Shown here one piece after another: positions 46,957 to 56,569 of a stretch of 64,000 nucleotides of DNA. The position numbers and the translations under genes were made by a program. A model generated the notes under the pieces. It saw nothing but the letters and a program-made list of their open reading frames with translations. It did no database searches and was not told where the DNA came from. Source of the stretch: Streptomyces sp. NBC_01288 (GTDB taxonomy: Bacteria; Actinomycetota; Actinomycetes; Streptomycetales; Streptomycetaceae); assembly GCF_035982055.1 (NCBI RefSeq), contig NZ_CP108427.1, positions 3,534,001 to 3,598,000 of the forward strand. Direction: 5' to 3'. Position 1 is the first letter of the stretch. Each line of letters opens with the position of its first letter.

Positions 46957-47030
46957 TAGCGGGGACAGGATTTGAACCTGCGACCTCTGGGTTATGAGCC
47001 CAGCGAGCTACCGAGCTGCTCCACCCCGCG
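46957..47030 (-). tRNA. Initiator tRNA-Met (CAT), copy 1
   Basis: 74 bases without encoded CCA. Read on the minus strand it starts CGCGGGGTGGAGCAG, has anticodon loop CTCATAA flanked by GGG/CCC, and T-loop TTCAAAT. Three G-C pairs next to the anticodon loop and an unpaired first base (C1 opposite U72) identify the initiator type. An identical copy lies at 49324-49397. Confidence 0.97.
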
Positions 47031-47249
47031 CCGTTGTGATTGCAACGCTACGTCAGACGGGCGGACAGAAGCAAATCGCTTATCAACCCAGGTCAGCTCC
47101 ACCCAGCCCGTCCGGCCTCCACTTTTCAGCGCAGGCCGCCACCACTCAGCCCGTCCGGCGTCCGAGGACGAGGCCGTCCAGGCCGAAGCGGGGGTCTGGG
47201 GGCGGCAGCCCCCAGTGATGGGACGGGTAGGGGCGGCGGGGGCGAAACC

Positions 47250-49118
47250 CTACGCCGTCAGCTCCTGCCGCAACGCATCCCGCAACCGAGCCGCCCGCTC
47301 GGAAACCTCCCGAGGCCCCAGCGTCACCGCCCGATCAGCCCACCGCTGCCCCTCGGCCAGCTCCCCTCGACGCGCGTACACCAGGGCCAGCCGCAACGCG
47401 GCCCGCCCATGCCCCGCATCCGCCGCCCGAGCCCACCACACAGCGGCCTCAGGCTCACTCCCCTCCCGGGCCAGCAACAGCCCGAGATTGAAAGCCCCGT
47501 TACGAGACCCGGCCTCGGCAGCCTCCCGGTACCACCGAGCCGCCTCGACGACATCGCCCCGCGCGGCGGCCAGCATCCCGACCCGGACCTGCGCCCGCCG
47601 ATGCCCCTGAGAGGCCGCCCGCTCGTACCACTCCTCGCACTCGGTCTTCTCGTGCACCTGCTCACCCAGCTCGTGCGCGGGCGCAGGCGGCCGCCGGGCG
47701 TCAAGCACCGAGGCCAGCCGATAGGCGGCCTCCGCGCTCCCCCCACCGGCCGCACACCGCAGATGCCGCTCGGCCTCCCGCTCGTCCCCGTCCCGAAGCC
47801 GGGCGATCCCGACCTGCAACGCCGCTTCCGTGTGCCCGGCGGCGGCGGCCCGCTCGTACCAGGGCAGCGCGACGCCTTCGTCGCCCCGCCCGGCGAAGAG
47901 AATCCCGAGGTTGAACGCCGCGTCCACGCTCCCGGCCTCCGCGGCCTTGGAGAACCACGGCTCGGCCCCGGTCGCGTCGCCGCCCTGGAGCAGCAGCACG
48001 GCCAGCGCGTTGGCGGCCTCCCGGTGCCCGGCGTAGGCGGCCCTCCGGTACCACTGCTCGGCATGCGCGGTACGCGCCTGCTCGGCGCAGAGGAGACCGA
48101 GGTTGTACGCGCCGTTCACGTCCCCGGCGTCCATCGCGGCCCGGTACCACCGCTCGGCGGTCTGCGTCTCACCGCGCTCGGCGTGCAGCGCGCCCAGCGC
48201 GTTGGCCGCGTTGCCGTCGCCGTCCTGGGCGGCCCGGAGCCACCACACGGCGGCGCTCTCGGTGTCGCCGGCGTCGCGCAGCAGGAACCCGAGCGCGCAG
48301 GCGGCCCGCGCCTCCCCGTCCTTCGCGGACGTCAGATACCAGCGCCCGGCCTCCTTGAGCTCGCCCCGCTTCTCCAGGATCGCCCCGAGTTGCAGCGCGG
48401 CCCGCTGATGCCCACGCGCGGCGGCCTGCCGGTACCACTGCTCGGCCTCGTTCTCCGGGGACCCCGAGGCGTCAGCGGTTCCCGGGGCCGATGCGACACC
48501 GTTGTCACCCCCAGCCGCACGCCCGCCCCCGCCGTCGTACTCCCGCTCGCCCTCGTGCGGCGCCTGCCGGTCGAGCGCCCGCGCCAGCCGGTACGCGGCC
48601 TCGCGGTGCCCGCGCTCGGCGGCGGACCGCATCCACCGCTCGGCCGCGGTGTCCCCGCGGTGCTCCAGCAGATCGGCGAGCGCGTACGCGCCCAGCGCGT
48701 GGCCCTGTTCGGCGGACTGGCGCAGCCAGTACTCGGCGGCGGGCTCGTCGCCGCGCTCACGGTGGTACCGGCCGAGCGCGTGCGCGGCGGCCGCGGACCC
48801 CGCCACAGCCGCGATCCGCCACCAGCCGGCGGCGTCGTCGGTGTATCCGCGCTGGTGCAGAAGGACGCCGAGGTTGTTGGCCGCGGCCCGGTCACCCTCG
48901 GCGGTGGCGGCACGCAGCAGGGGCTCGGCTCCGTCGAGATCACCGCGGCGCAGCAGCATCGCTCCGAGGACACTCGTCGCCTCGACGTCGCCGGCCTGTG
49001 CGGCGAGCCGTGTGCGTGCCTCGTCGACAGCCTCCCCGTCACCGGACTCGTCCCGGTCGGAAGGCTGCACAAAACGCCCTGTATCCAACAGAGTTGCCTT
49101 GTCCCCCATAACGTCCAT
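47250..49118 (-). CDS. Sel1/TPR-repeat protein
   Basis: 622 residues made almost entirely of about 36-residue helical repeats (for example AERWYRAAMDAGDVNGAYNL, AEQWYRRAAYAGHREAANAL). The pattern A-x-x-W(Y)-x-x-A-A-x-x-G is that of Sel1-like repeats. Likely a cytoplasmic scaffold; partners unknown. It lies between two identical initiator tRNA genes, all in the same direction. MGD at 49109 is an alternative start. Confidence 0.85.
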   Translation of the reverse strand: MDVMGDKATLLDTGRFVQPSDRDESGDGEAVDEARTRLAAQAGDVEATSVLGAMLLRRGDLDGAEPLLRAATAEGDRAAANNLGVLLHQRGYTDDAAGWWRIAAVAGSAAAAHALGRYHRERGDEPAAEYWLRQSAEQGHALGAYALADLLEHRGDTAAERWMRSAAERGHREAAYRLARALDRQAPHEGEREYDGGGGRAAGGDNGVASAPGTADASGSPENEAEQWYRQAAARGHQRAALQLGAILEKRGELKEAGRWYLTSAKDGEARAACALGFLLRDAGDTESAAVWWLRAAQDGDGNAANALGALHAERGETQTAERWYRAAMDAGDVNGAYNLGLLCAEQARTAHAEQWYRRAAYAGHREAANALAVLLLQGGDATGAEPWFSKAAEAGSVDAAFNLGILFAGRGDEGVALPWYERAAAAGHTEAALQVGIARLRDGDEREAERHLRCAAGGGSAEAAYRLASVLDARRPPAPAHELGEQVHEKTECEEWYERAASQGHRRAQVRVGMLAAARGDVVEAARWYREAAEAGSRNGAFNLGLLLAREGSEPEAAVWWARAADAGHGRAALRLALVYARRGELAEGQRWADRAVTLGPREVSERAARLRDALRQELTA

Positions 49119-49279
49119 CGTCGCACCACCTGCAACCTGGGTACACCTGGTATACCGCAGCCAGTGAGGTCTCTACAGCGTTTTGTCGACATGCCCACAG
49201 AGAGACAACACAAACACGGTTTCGCCAAGTCCCGTCGGCGGCACGGCCGTCGCCCTCGTCGGCACATGCGTTCGCACAG

Positions 49280-49318
49280 CGCGAAGGCCCGGATCCTTGG
49301 AGGATCCGGGCCTTCGCG
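49280..49318 (-). terminator. Terminator after tRNA-fMet copy 2
   Basis: A 17-bp perfect stem, arms beginning CGCGAAGGCCCGGATCC, loop TTGGA, five bases past the tRNA 3' end. Confidence 0.85.
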
Positions 49319-49323
49319 ATCAG

Positions 49324-49397
49324 TAGCGGGGACAGGATTTGAACCTGCGACCTCTGGGTTATGAGCCCAGCGAGCTACCGAGCTGCTCCACCCCGCG
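49324..49397 (-). tRNA. Initiator tRNA-Met (CAT), copy 2
   Basis: Identical over all 74 bases to the copy at 46957-47030, with the same initiator features. Flanking sequence beyond the first few bases differs, so this is a gene duplication with the mature sequence kept constant. Confidence 0.97.
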
Positions 49398-49441
49398 CCG
49401 TTGTGTTGCAACCGTACCACGGCGTGAGGTGGGCTTTTTCC

Positions 49442-52378
49442 CTATCCGCTACTGGGACTGCTGCTCGGACTGGGACTCTTACTGGGACTCGGACTGCTGG
49501 TGCTACTGCCGCTGCTGGTCTTGCTCTTGTCCGCCGCGGCCTGCGCGTCCTCGGCCCGCTGCAACGCAGACTGGAGATCCTTCTGCGCCTGCCCGTACGC
49601 CTCCCAGTCGCCCTTCTTCAACGCCTGTTGCCCGGCGTCGAAGGCCTTCTGCGCGTCGGTCAACGCGGCCTGGACCGTGGGGTTGCTGGATGTCGGTGGA
49701 GTGGTGGTCTCGTCCGGTGGCGGAGTCGTGGTGCTCTCCGCTCCGAAGACCTTGTTCAGCCCCTCGTCCAGGGTGTCCTCGAAGGCGGTCTTGTTCCCGT
49801 AGGCCACCAACACCTTGCGCAGGAGCGGGTACTTGAGTCCACCACCGCGTACGTAGACGGGTTCCACGTACAGCAGTCCCCCGTCGAGCGGCACCGTGAG
49901 CAGGTTGCCGTACTCGATGTCGGAGTCGCCGCCCTTGAGCAGCTTGATGGATTCGGCGATGTCCTGTTGGGAGTTGAAGGCGCTCTGCACCTGTTTAGGC
50001 CCGCCGACGGTCGTGCTGGTCGGCAGCTTCAGGATTCTGATCTTGCCGTAGTCCGGGGTGCCGGCCTCGGAGTCGACGGCCATGAAGGCGCTGAGGTTGT
50101 CTCTGCCGTTCGGTGTGAACGTCGTCGTCAACGAGAAGGCCTGCGCGGACTGGTCCGGCATCTTCATGCTCAAGTAGTACGGCGGCACCGCACTGTTGGA
50201 CTGGTTCGTCGGGTCGTTCGGGACCTGCCACACCTCGCTGCCGCTGAGGAACGTCTGCGCGTCCGTCACGTGGTAGCGGGTGAGGAGTTCGCGCTGGACC
50301 TTGAACAGGTCCTGCGGGTACCGGAGATGGGCCATCAGCGAGGACGAGATGTCCTTCTTGGGCTCGACCGTGTTCGGGAACGCCTTCATCCAGGTCTTCA
50401 GGACCGGGTCCTCGGTGTCCCACTGGTAGAGCTTGACGGCACCGGTGTACGCGTCGACGGTCGCCTTCACCGAGTTGCGGATGTAGTTGACCTGGTTCTG
50501 CTGGGCCACCACCGCGCGGTTGTTGTTCGTCGCCGTCAGCGAGTCCGCCGTGGTGTCCCCGAGGGTCGTACGTGAGGCGTACGGGTATCCGTTGCTCGTC
50601 GTGTACGCGTCGACGATCCACTGGATACGGCCGTCCACGACCGCCGGGTAGGCGTCGCCGTCGATGGTCAGCCAGGGCGCCACCGCCTCGACGCGCTCCT
50701 TGGGCGTGCGGTTGTACAGGATCCGCGAACCCTCGCCGATCGCACCGGAGTACAGGATCTGCGGCTCGTTGAACGCCACCGCGTACGCGGCCCGGTTGAC
50801 CGGGTTGGAGAGATTGACCCCGCTCTTGCCGGTGTAGCTCGTGGTCTTCTCACCGCTGTCGTCGGAGTAGTCGATCTCCTTCTGGGGACCGCCGACGATC
50901 GAGTACGTGGTGGTCTTCTCGCCGTAGTAGATCTGCTGCTTGTACGTCCCGAGGTCACCCGTGGACGGCAGATCGGACTCGGTGAAGACCGGGCGGCCCT
51001 CGGAGTCGACCTCGGTGCCCTTGGCGGCCACCACTCCGTAGCCGTGCGTGTAGCGGAAGTGGTCGTTGATCCAGTTGTTCTTCGGAATGCCGTTGAGGTT
51101 CAGCTCACGCAGACCGATGACCGTGTCCTGGTCCTTGCCGTCCTCGCTGTAGCGGTCGACATCCAGGTTGGTCGGGAACGCGTAGTAGTTCCTGATCTGC
51201 TGGAGCTGCTGGAACGTGGGCGACACGACGTTCGGGTCCACGATGCGGATGCTCGCAGTGGAGTCGACGTCGGAGCGCAGCTTGGTCTTGTCCTTGGTGG
51301 TGCTCGTCCCCGAGTACTCCGTGACCTTGGTGTCGTCGATGCCGTAGGCCTCGCGCGTCGCCTTGAGGTTCTTCTGGACGTACGGGGCTTCCTTGGCCTG
51401 CTCGTTCGGCTGGACCGTGAACTTCTGGACGATGGCCGGGTACAGGCCGCCGATGAGGATCGCGGAGAGCACCATCAGGCCGAAGCCGATGACGGGCAGC
51501 TGCCAGGTGCGCCGCCACAGGGTGGCGAAGAACAGCAGCGCACAGATGACGGCGATGCAGAACAGGATCGTCTTGGCCGGCAGATACGCGTTCGCGTCGA
51601 CGTATCTGAGGCCCGTCCAGTCGCCCGTCGCCTTGAAGTCGCTGGATTTCACGGCGAGTCCGTACCGGTCGAGCCAGTAGGCCACCGCCTTGAGCGCGAC
51701 GAAGATGCCGAGCAGCACCGACAGGTGCCCGGTGGCCGCGGCCGTGGCGCGCGCGCCCGGGCTGGTGATGCGCAGGCCGCCGTACAGGTAGTGCGTCAGC
51801 GCGGCGGCGAGCAGCGAGAGGATCGCGGCGGCGAAGCCGAAGCCGAGCAGGAAGCGGTACCAGGGCAGGTCGAACGCGTAGAAGGACACGTCGAGGTGGA
51901 ACTGCGGGTCCTTCTGGTGGAAGGGCACGCCGTTGACCCACATCAGCCAGACCCGCCACTGGCTGGACGCGGACGCCCCCGCGATCAGCCCGACGAGGGC
52001 GGTGATCGCCAGAAGCAGCCACTTCTTGTACGGCGCGATGCCCATCCGGTAGCGGTCGAGGCTCTGCTGCTCCATCGACATCGCGCTGAGCGGCGGGCGC
52101 AGGCGGTGCGCCAGCCAGATGTTCACGCCCACCGCGGCCGCCATCAGCAGGCCGAAGACGAAGAAGAGCCCGATCTTCGTCGAGAGGGTGGTGGTGAACA
52201 CGGACGAGTAATGCACCGACCGGTACCAGAGCCAGTCCGTCCAGAAGCCCGCGAACATCGTGAACGCCATGCCGAGTACGGCAAGGACGCCCAGTGTCAT
52301 GAGCAAAGTCCGGACGCGCCGGGACGGGCGGCCCACTCTGATCCGCGGCCCTGTCGGGCCTCCGCCGCGGTCCGGCAT
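49442..52378 (-). CDS. UPF0182-family large membrane protein
   Basis: 978 residues. Seven or so N-terminal membrane segments (about 25-330) precede a large extracellular domain with family stretches ([61 protein letters not shown]). The tail is Ser/Pro/Lys-rich low complexity. The family is conserved in actinobacteria; function unknown. ATG at 52378 ([11 protein letters not shown]) is preferred; GTG at 52399 is possible. Divergent from the PPA1309 gene. Confidence 0.9.
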   Translation of the reverse strand: MPDRGGGPTGPRIRVGRPSRRVRTLLMTLGVLAVLGMAFTMFAGFWTDWLWYRSVHYSSVFTTTLSTKIGLFFVFGLLMAAAVGVNIWLAHRLRPPLSAMSMEQQSLDRYRMGIAPYKKWLLLAITALVGLIAGASASSQWRVWLMWVNGVPFHQKDPQFHLDVSFYAFDLPWYRFLLGFGFAAAILSLLAAALTHYLYGGLRITSPGARATAAATGHLSVLLGIFVALKAVAYWLDRYGLAVKSSDFKATGDWTGLRYVDANAYLPAKTILFCIAVICALLFFATLWRRTWQLPVIGFGLMVLSAILIGGLYPAIVQKFTVQPNEQAKEAPYVQKNLKATREAYGIDDTKVTEYSGTSTTKDKTKLRSDVDSTASIRIVDPNVVSPTFQQLQQIRNYYAFPTNLDVDRYSEDGKDQDTVIGLRELNLNGIPKNNWINDHFRYTHGYGVVAAKGTEVDSEGRPVFTESDLPSTGDLGTYKQQIYYGEKTTTYSIVGGPQKEIDYSDDSGEKTTSYTGKSGVNLSNPVNRAAYAVAFNEPQILYSGAIGEGSRILYNRTPKERVEAVAPWLTIDGDAYPAVVDGRIQWIVDAYTTSNGYPYASRTTLGDTTADSLTATNNNRAVVAQQNQVNYIRNSVKATVDAYTGAVKLYQWDTEDPVLKTWMKAFPNTVEPKKDISSSLMAHLRYPQDLFKVQRELLTRYHVTDAQTFLSGSEVWQVPNDPTNQSNSAVPPYYLSMKMPDQSAQAFSLTTTFTPNGRDNLSAFMAVDSEAGTPDYGKIRILKLPTSTTVGGPKQVQSAFNSQQDIAESIKLLKGGDSDIEYGNLLTVPLDGGLLYVEPVYVRGGGLKYPLLRKVLVAYGNKTAFEDTLDEGLNKVFGAESTTTPPPDETTTPPTSSNPTVQAALTDAQKAFDAGQQALKKGDWEAYGQAQKDLQSALQRAEDAQAAADKSKTSSGSSTSSPSPSKSPSPSSSPSSG

Positions 52379-52552
52379 CTGGAAAGCCAAGGTGCGCACC
52401 TCGAAGTTCGCTGTTGGTCGCTGTCGTTGCGTCAGGTCCCCGGTTTCGCGGACCCTCCGTAGCCCCGCGTGATCGCGGGCCCACACCTATGCAACTTACT
52501 CACCGTTTACTCGGTTCCCGATTCCGGCCATGAACGAGGCAGGATTGTGACC

Positions 52553-53095
52553 ATGTCCAACACCCCCATGGCAGCGAACCCCCTCACCCGAGCCGTACTG
52601 GAGATCGACGAGTACGTTTCCGGGCTCGGCTGGGACCAGCCCGCTCGCCTCTTCGCCCTGGTAGACACCGCGCGACTGCGGGCCCAGGAACCCGGCCTCG
52701 CGGCCCAACTCGGCCTGCGGGAAGAGCCCGAGACCACTGGTCTCACCCCGATCGAGCAGGAGGAGATTCCGGCCGGGAAGCCGCTGGACGAGTTCCTCGG
52801 CACGATCGCCTGGCCCGACGCGGTGGTCGGCTGCGCGCTCACGGTCGAGCGCCTGATGCTGCCGCCGTCCGCCGAGACCTCCGTCCCTGAGGGCCTGAGC
52901 GAGAAGAAGCTCACCCAGTGGGTCGCCCAGCACCCGGACCGCCAGGAGGTCCGCATGACGGTCGCGGTCCTGCGCGACGGCACCCGCGACTCGGCCCTGC
53001 GCCTGCGCGAGAAGGACTCCCCCACGGAGGTCCTCACGGGCGGCGCCCTGGTCCCCGGCCTCGCCGAGGCCCTGTCGGCGACCTTCGAGGACTGA
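52553..53095 (+). CDS. PPA1309-family protein
   Basis: 180 residues, soluble. Family stretches LTRAVLEIDEYVSGLGWDQP, LFALVDTARL and QHPDRQEVRMTVAVLRDG are present. Conserved in actinobacteria beside UPF0182 genes; function unknown. GTG at 52547, two codons earlier, is an alternative start. Confidence 0.88.
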   Translation: MSNTPMAANPLTRAVLEIDEYVSGLGWDQPARLFALVDTARLRAQEPGLAAQLGLREEPETTGLTPIEQEEIPAGKPLDEFLGTIAWPDAVVGCALTVERLMLPPSAETSVPEGLSEKKLTQWVAQHPDRQEVRMTVAVLRDGTRDSALRLREKDSPTEVLTGGALVPGLAEALSATFED

Positions 53096-53125
53096 CGGTC
53101 GTCCGCTACGACTCCGGTCCCTTGC

Positions 53126-53174
53126 CTACGACTCCGGGGGCGCCCTCTGCTTGAGGGCGCCCCCGGAGTCGTAG
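53126..53174. terminator. Bidirectional terminator between convergent genes
   Basis: A 22-bp perfect stem (53126-53147 with 53153-53174, inner CGCCCTC/GAGGGCG). The outer word CTACGACTCCGG also occurs as a direct repeat at 53105-53116. Confidence 0.92.
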
Positions 53175-53222
53175 CGAGGTCTTCTGAGTCGTACGCGAGG
53201 ACTTCTTAAGAAGAGGCCTTGT

Positions 53223-54320
53223 TCAGCCCTTGGTGCTGCACTTCGGCAGGTCGTCGGTCTTGCCGCTGTTGATCAGCTTCAGGGAGCTGATCGCGTCCTT
53301 GATGGTGTTGACCTTGACCAGCTTCAGGCCGCCCGGGGTGTCCTTGGCGGCCTCCGCGCAGTTGTCGGCGGGGGTCAGGAAGTACTGGGCGCCCTTGCTG
53401 CGCGCGCCGACCGTCTTCATCGAGATGCCGCCGATCGGGCCGACCTTGCCGGTATCGTCGATCGTGCCGGTGCCCGCGACGAACTTGCCGCCGGTGAGGT
53501 CGCCCGGGGTGAGCTTGTCGTAGATGCCGAGCGCGAACATCAGGCCGGCGCTGGGGCCGCCGACGTCGGCGAGCTTGATGTCGATGGTGAACGGGAACGT
53601 GTGATCGGTTCCGGCCGAGATGCCGACGATGGCGCGCTTGGTGCCCGTGTCGTCGGAGGTCGCGGTGGTGATCGTGATGTTCTTCGTCGCGGTCGCCGTC
53701 TTGTTCGCCTTCACGGCGGCGGCCTGCTCCTTGGCGGGCACGATCGTGAACACGACGTTCTCGCCGGGCTTGTGCTTGGTGACCAGCTTCGCGACGTCGT
53801 CGGGCTGCTTCACCGTCGTACCGTCGACGGCCTTGATGACGTCACCGGCGTGCAGCTTGCCCTCGGCCGGGGTGGCCTTGACGACCGTCGAGACGATCAC
53901 CCAGGACTTCACCGGGACGCCCAGCTGCTCCAGGGCGGCGACCTTGGCGCTCTCCTGGGACTGGCTGAACTCCTCGGCGTTCTCCTGGGTCGACTGCTGC
54001 TCCGTCTTGCCGTCCGGGTACAGCGTGTCGTGCGGGACGATCTTGTCGTCGTGGGCGAGCCAGCCGTACACGGCCTCGATGAGGTTCATGTTGTAGTCGG
54101 CGCTGGTGACGCGGACCGTCGTCATGTTCAGGTGACCGGTCGTCGCGTAGGTCTTGCGCCCGGTGATCTGCAGCACCGGCTCGCCGTCGTGGTCCCCGAG
54201 CGTGTTCACCGTCGGGCCCGGCGACATCTCCGCGTACGGGACGTTGATGAGGACTCCGGCGCACAGGAGCGCGATCAGCATCAGGGTGGAGGCGAGCATC
54301 GTCGCGGTGCGGCGTGGCAT
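53223..54320 (-). CDS. Membrane-anchored PDZ-Lon (S16) protease, YlbL-like
   Basis: 365 residues. One N-terminal membrane anchor (about 7-28), a PDZ domain (about 130-205: KATPAEGKLHAGDVIKAVDG), then an S16 Lon domain with the catalytic Ser in GGPSAGLMFALG and Lys in GGISMKTVGA. Extracytoplasmic protease; substrates unknown. Family length and order are standard. Confidence 0.93.
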   Translation of the reverse strand: MPRRTATMLASTLMLIALLCAGVLINVPYAEMSPGPTVNTLGDHDGEPVLQITGRKTYATTGHLNMTTVRVTSADYNMNLIEAVYGWLAHDDKIVPHDTLYPDGKTEQQSTQENAEEFSQSQESAKVAALEQLGVPVKSWVIVSTVVKATPAEGKLHAGDVIKAVDGTTVKQPDDVAKLVTKHKPGENVVFTIVPAKEQAAAVKANKTATATKNITITTATSDDTGTKRAIVGISAGTDHTFPFTIDIKLADVGGPSAGLMFALGIYDKLTPGDLTGGKFVAGTGTIDDTGKVGPIGGISMKTVGARSKGAQYFLTPADNCAEAAKDTPGGLKLVKVNTIKDAISSLKLINSGKTDDLPKCSTKG

Positions 54321-54373
54321 GGCACGACAGTACGGGACGCGTCTGTCAGCGCACCGTCAGGGCCGCCTTCCGA

Positions 54374-54538
54374 TCATGTGCCGGAGTGGGACTTCTCCAT
54401 GGCCTCGCGGAACCGGGCATAGCCGTCCAGTTCCGGGCCGTCGCTCCGCATCCTGCGGGTCCGGTTGGCCCAACTGCCCCACACGCCGGCACCTATCGCA
54501 GCCGCCAACGGAATCAACAACCAGGCGAGTGCCGCCAT
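54374..54538 (-). CDS. Small single-pass membrane protein
   Basis: 54 residues starting MAALAWLLIPLAAAIG, one membrane helix (about 4-22) and a basic/acidic tail (SWANRTRRMRSDGPELDGYARFREAME). GGGAGG at spacing 5 supports the ATG at 54538; the longer frame from 54607 is not needed. Function unknown. Confidence 0.7.
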   Translation of the reverse strand: MAALAWLLIPLAAAIGAGVWGSWANRTRRMRSDGPELDGYARFREAMEKSHSGT

Positions 54539-54668
54539 GCCGACCTCCCAACCCCGGATGAGTGACCTCAACTGACTGATCAGCAGATTAGCCAGCCCCA
54601 CTGACAACGCTCATGCCCGGGGGACGGTTACGCAACCGGAGGGCGGACGAGAAGCGCGTGATCGTGCG

Positions 54669-55130
54669 TCAACAGGCGCCGACCCACTCCTCGGTACCGT
54701 CGGAGAACTTCTGGTGCTTCCAGATAGGCACCTCGTGCTTGAGATCGTCGATCAGCTTCCGGCAGGCCTCGAAGGCCTCGCCCCGGTGCGGACACGACAC
54801 GCCGACGACGACCGCGAGGTCCCCGATGCCGAGATCCCCCACACGGTGGACGGCGGCCAGCGCCCGCACGGGATACTCCGCGACGACCTTCTCGGCGATC
54901 CGCCGCATCTCCGCCTCGGCACTGGGGTGGCAGGAGTACCCCAGCTCGTCGACGTCGGTCCCGCCGTCGTGGTTGCGGACGGTCCCTACGAAGAGGGCGA
55001 TCCCGCCGGCGGCGTCGTCCCCCACGGCCCGGAACACCTCGTCCACGGAGAGCGGCGTCTCCCGGATCCCGATCAGCTTGATGGGATCCTGCGCGGCCTG
55101 CTCACCGGGATGGTCGATCGTGGGTGCCAT
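54669..55130 (-). CDS. moaE: Molybdopterin synthase catalytic subunit
   Basis: 153 residues. MoaE motifs: GGIALFVGTVRNHDGG, VHRVGDLGIGD, HRGEAFEACR and the active-site PIWKHQKFSDGTEEWVG. Adds sulfur to cPMP, with MoaD encoded elsewhere. GGAGG is unusually close (1 base) to the ATG, so initiation may be weak or the start may differ. Confidence 0.94.
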   Translation of the reverse strand: MAPTIDHPGEQAAQDPIKLIGIRETPLSVDEVFRAVGDDAAGGIALFVGTVRNHDGGTDVDELGYSCHPSAEAEMRRIAEKVVAEYPVRALAAVHRVGDLGIGDLAVVVGVSCPHRGEAFEACRKLIDDLKHEVPIWKHQKFSDGTEEWVGAC

Positions 55131-55264
55131 ACCTCCATCGTGCCCCACCCCGGCGACAGCGAGGAATAGCACTTTCACCAGGCACGCGCGTGGGGACTTG
55201 GAGCCTTCTACAGGGGGCACGCTTTACGGGGACGAGGCCGGGGTGTCCTGGACTGGCCTGCCCG

Positions 55265-56377
55265 TCAGATCCGCCGCCGGGCCTTCCGCGCCCGCCGTAC
55301 GACCGCCGCCGCGCCCAGCAGCGCGACCGTCGCGCCCGCCGCGCCCGCCGCCGTCGCGTCCTTGCGGCCGAGCCGTCGTCCGACGACCGTGTGCCGCCCG
55401 GAGACCTCCTCCAGCAGCTCCGCGAGCACTTCCTCGTTGGTCCACTGCGGCCGCCAGCCCGCGTCGTGCAGCCGGCTCCCGCTCACCACCCAGGGGTACA
55501 TCGTGTACGCCAGGTCGCCGGCCGGGGACGGGGTGAGCCCGATCCGGTGCAGCCGGGCCGCCGCGCCGAGCGCGACCGCGGACGGCAGCTCCATGCGGCG
55601 GATGCCGCTGAGCTCCTCGACCTCCTCCTGCTCCAGCCATCCGTCGCACCCGACGGCCAGCTCGCCCTCGACCTTCTCCAGGACGGCGTACTCCAGGGCG
55701 CTGCACAGGTCCTCGACATGGCAGAACTGCCAGGCGGGCCGCGACCCGGCCACCACCAGCAGCCGGGGTGACTCGAAGTACCTGGTCAGCGCGGTGTCGG
55801 TGCCGCCGACGAGTACTCCGGGGCGGACGACGGTGACGTTGAGCCCGGGATGCGCCCGGGGGGCGCGCCGTGCGAGCCGCTCGACCTCCAGGAGGTCGCC
55901 GACGCCGGTGGCCTCCGCAGTGGCGCGCAGTTCGGCGTCCTCCGAGAGCGGCAGTTCGTTGTCGGGCAGCGCTCCGTAGACCATCGCCGAGGTGCACAGC
56001 ACGACCCGGTGGACACCGGCGGCCGCGGCGGCGGTCAGCACGGTCTGCGTCCCCCGCACGTTGTACGCCGAACGGGCGGCCGGGTCGGTCTCCAAGTCGA
56101 GATCGAGCGCCAGATGGACGACGACGTCCGCGCCGCGCAGCTTCTCCGCGATGGCCGGATCCCGTACGTCGAGGATGTGCCACTGCGCCGCGGCGCACTC
56201 ACCGCGCCGCTCGTCGATGGCGATGACCTGCTTGATCTCCTCGGAGGCGGCGAGCCGCTCGGTCAGCAGCGCCCCGATCCCGGACGCGGCGCCGGTGACC
56301 GCGACGACGGGCCCGCGCACGGCGGGACTGGTTGAGTGGTTTCGCGCTGCGCGAACCTGCGGATCTGGGGAACTCAC
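55265..56377 (-). CDS. NAD-dependent epimerase/dehydratase-family SDR
   Basis: 370 residues. The Rossmann glycine motif is TGAASGIGA (about residue 28), the Asp in HLALDLDLETDP region and the catalytic-type SAMVYG/later Lys are atypical, so activity is uncertain. A C-terminal hydrophobic segment (AGAAGATVALLGAAAVV) followed by Arg/Lys suggests membrane association. GTG at 56377 with GGAG at spacing 7 is chosen over 56473. Confidence 0.85.
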   Translation of the reverse strand: MSSPDPQVRAARNHSTSPAVRGPVVAVTGAASGIGALLTERLAASEEIKQVIAIDERRGECAAAQWHILDVRDPAIAEKLRGADVVVHLALDLDLETDPAARSAYNVRGTQTVLTAAAAAGVHRVVLCTSAMVYGALPDNELPLSEDAELRATAEATGVGDLLEVERLARRAPRAHPGLNVTVVRPGVLVGGTDTALTRYFESPRLLVVAGSRPAWQFCHVEDLCSALEYAVLEKVEGELAVGCDGWLEQEEVEELSGIRRMELPSAVALGAAARLHRIGLTPSPAGDLAYTMYPWVVSGSRLHDAGWRPQWTNEEVLAELLEEVSGRHTVVGRRLGRKDATAAGAAGATVALLGAAAVVRRARKARRRI

Positions 56378-56569
56378 CGGGCGTCTCCAGCGGTTGTCTT
56401 CAGTACGGATGCGCGTGACGCGTCCGGACCAGGTGGCATCCATCCTGCCGCAGGCCGGGTCTCGGCGAAGCACTGAGGCCCGATCGGCCCGCGGTGTCTA
56501 CGCTGGGTGGTGTTGAAGGGCAGTCGTGCCGTCGGAGAGAACCGGCGGCCTTAACAGCCGAGGAATCCC

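Noticed and set aside
46957..47030. tRNA gene as attachment site of the accessory region
   Set aside because: It is about 4 kb beyond the region, with core genes between, and no flanking repeat or integrase.
51044..52462. Long antisense frames opposite UPF0182, nrdA, cstA, eizA/P450 and others
   Set aside because: They mirror real genes in G+C-rich DNA, lack family features and have Arg/Gly/Pro/Asp-skewed composition.
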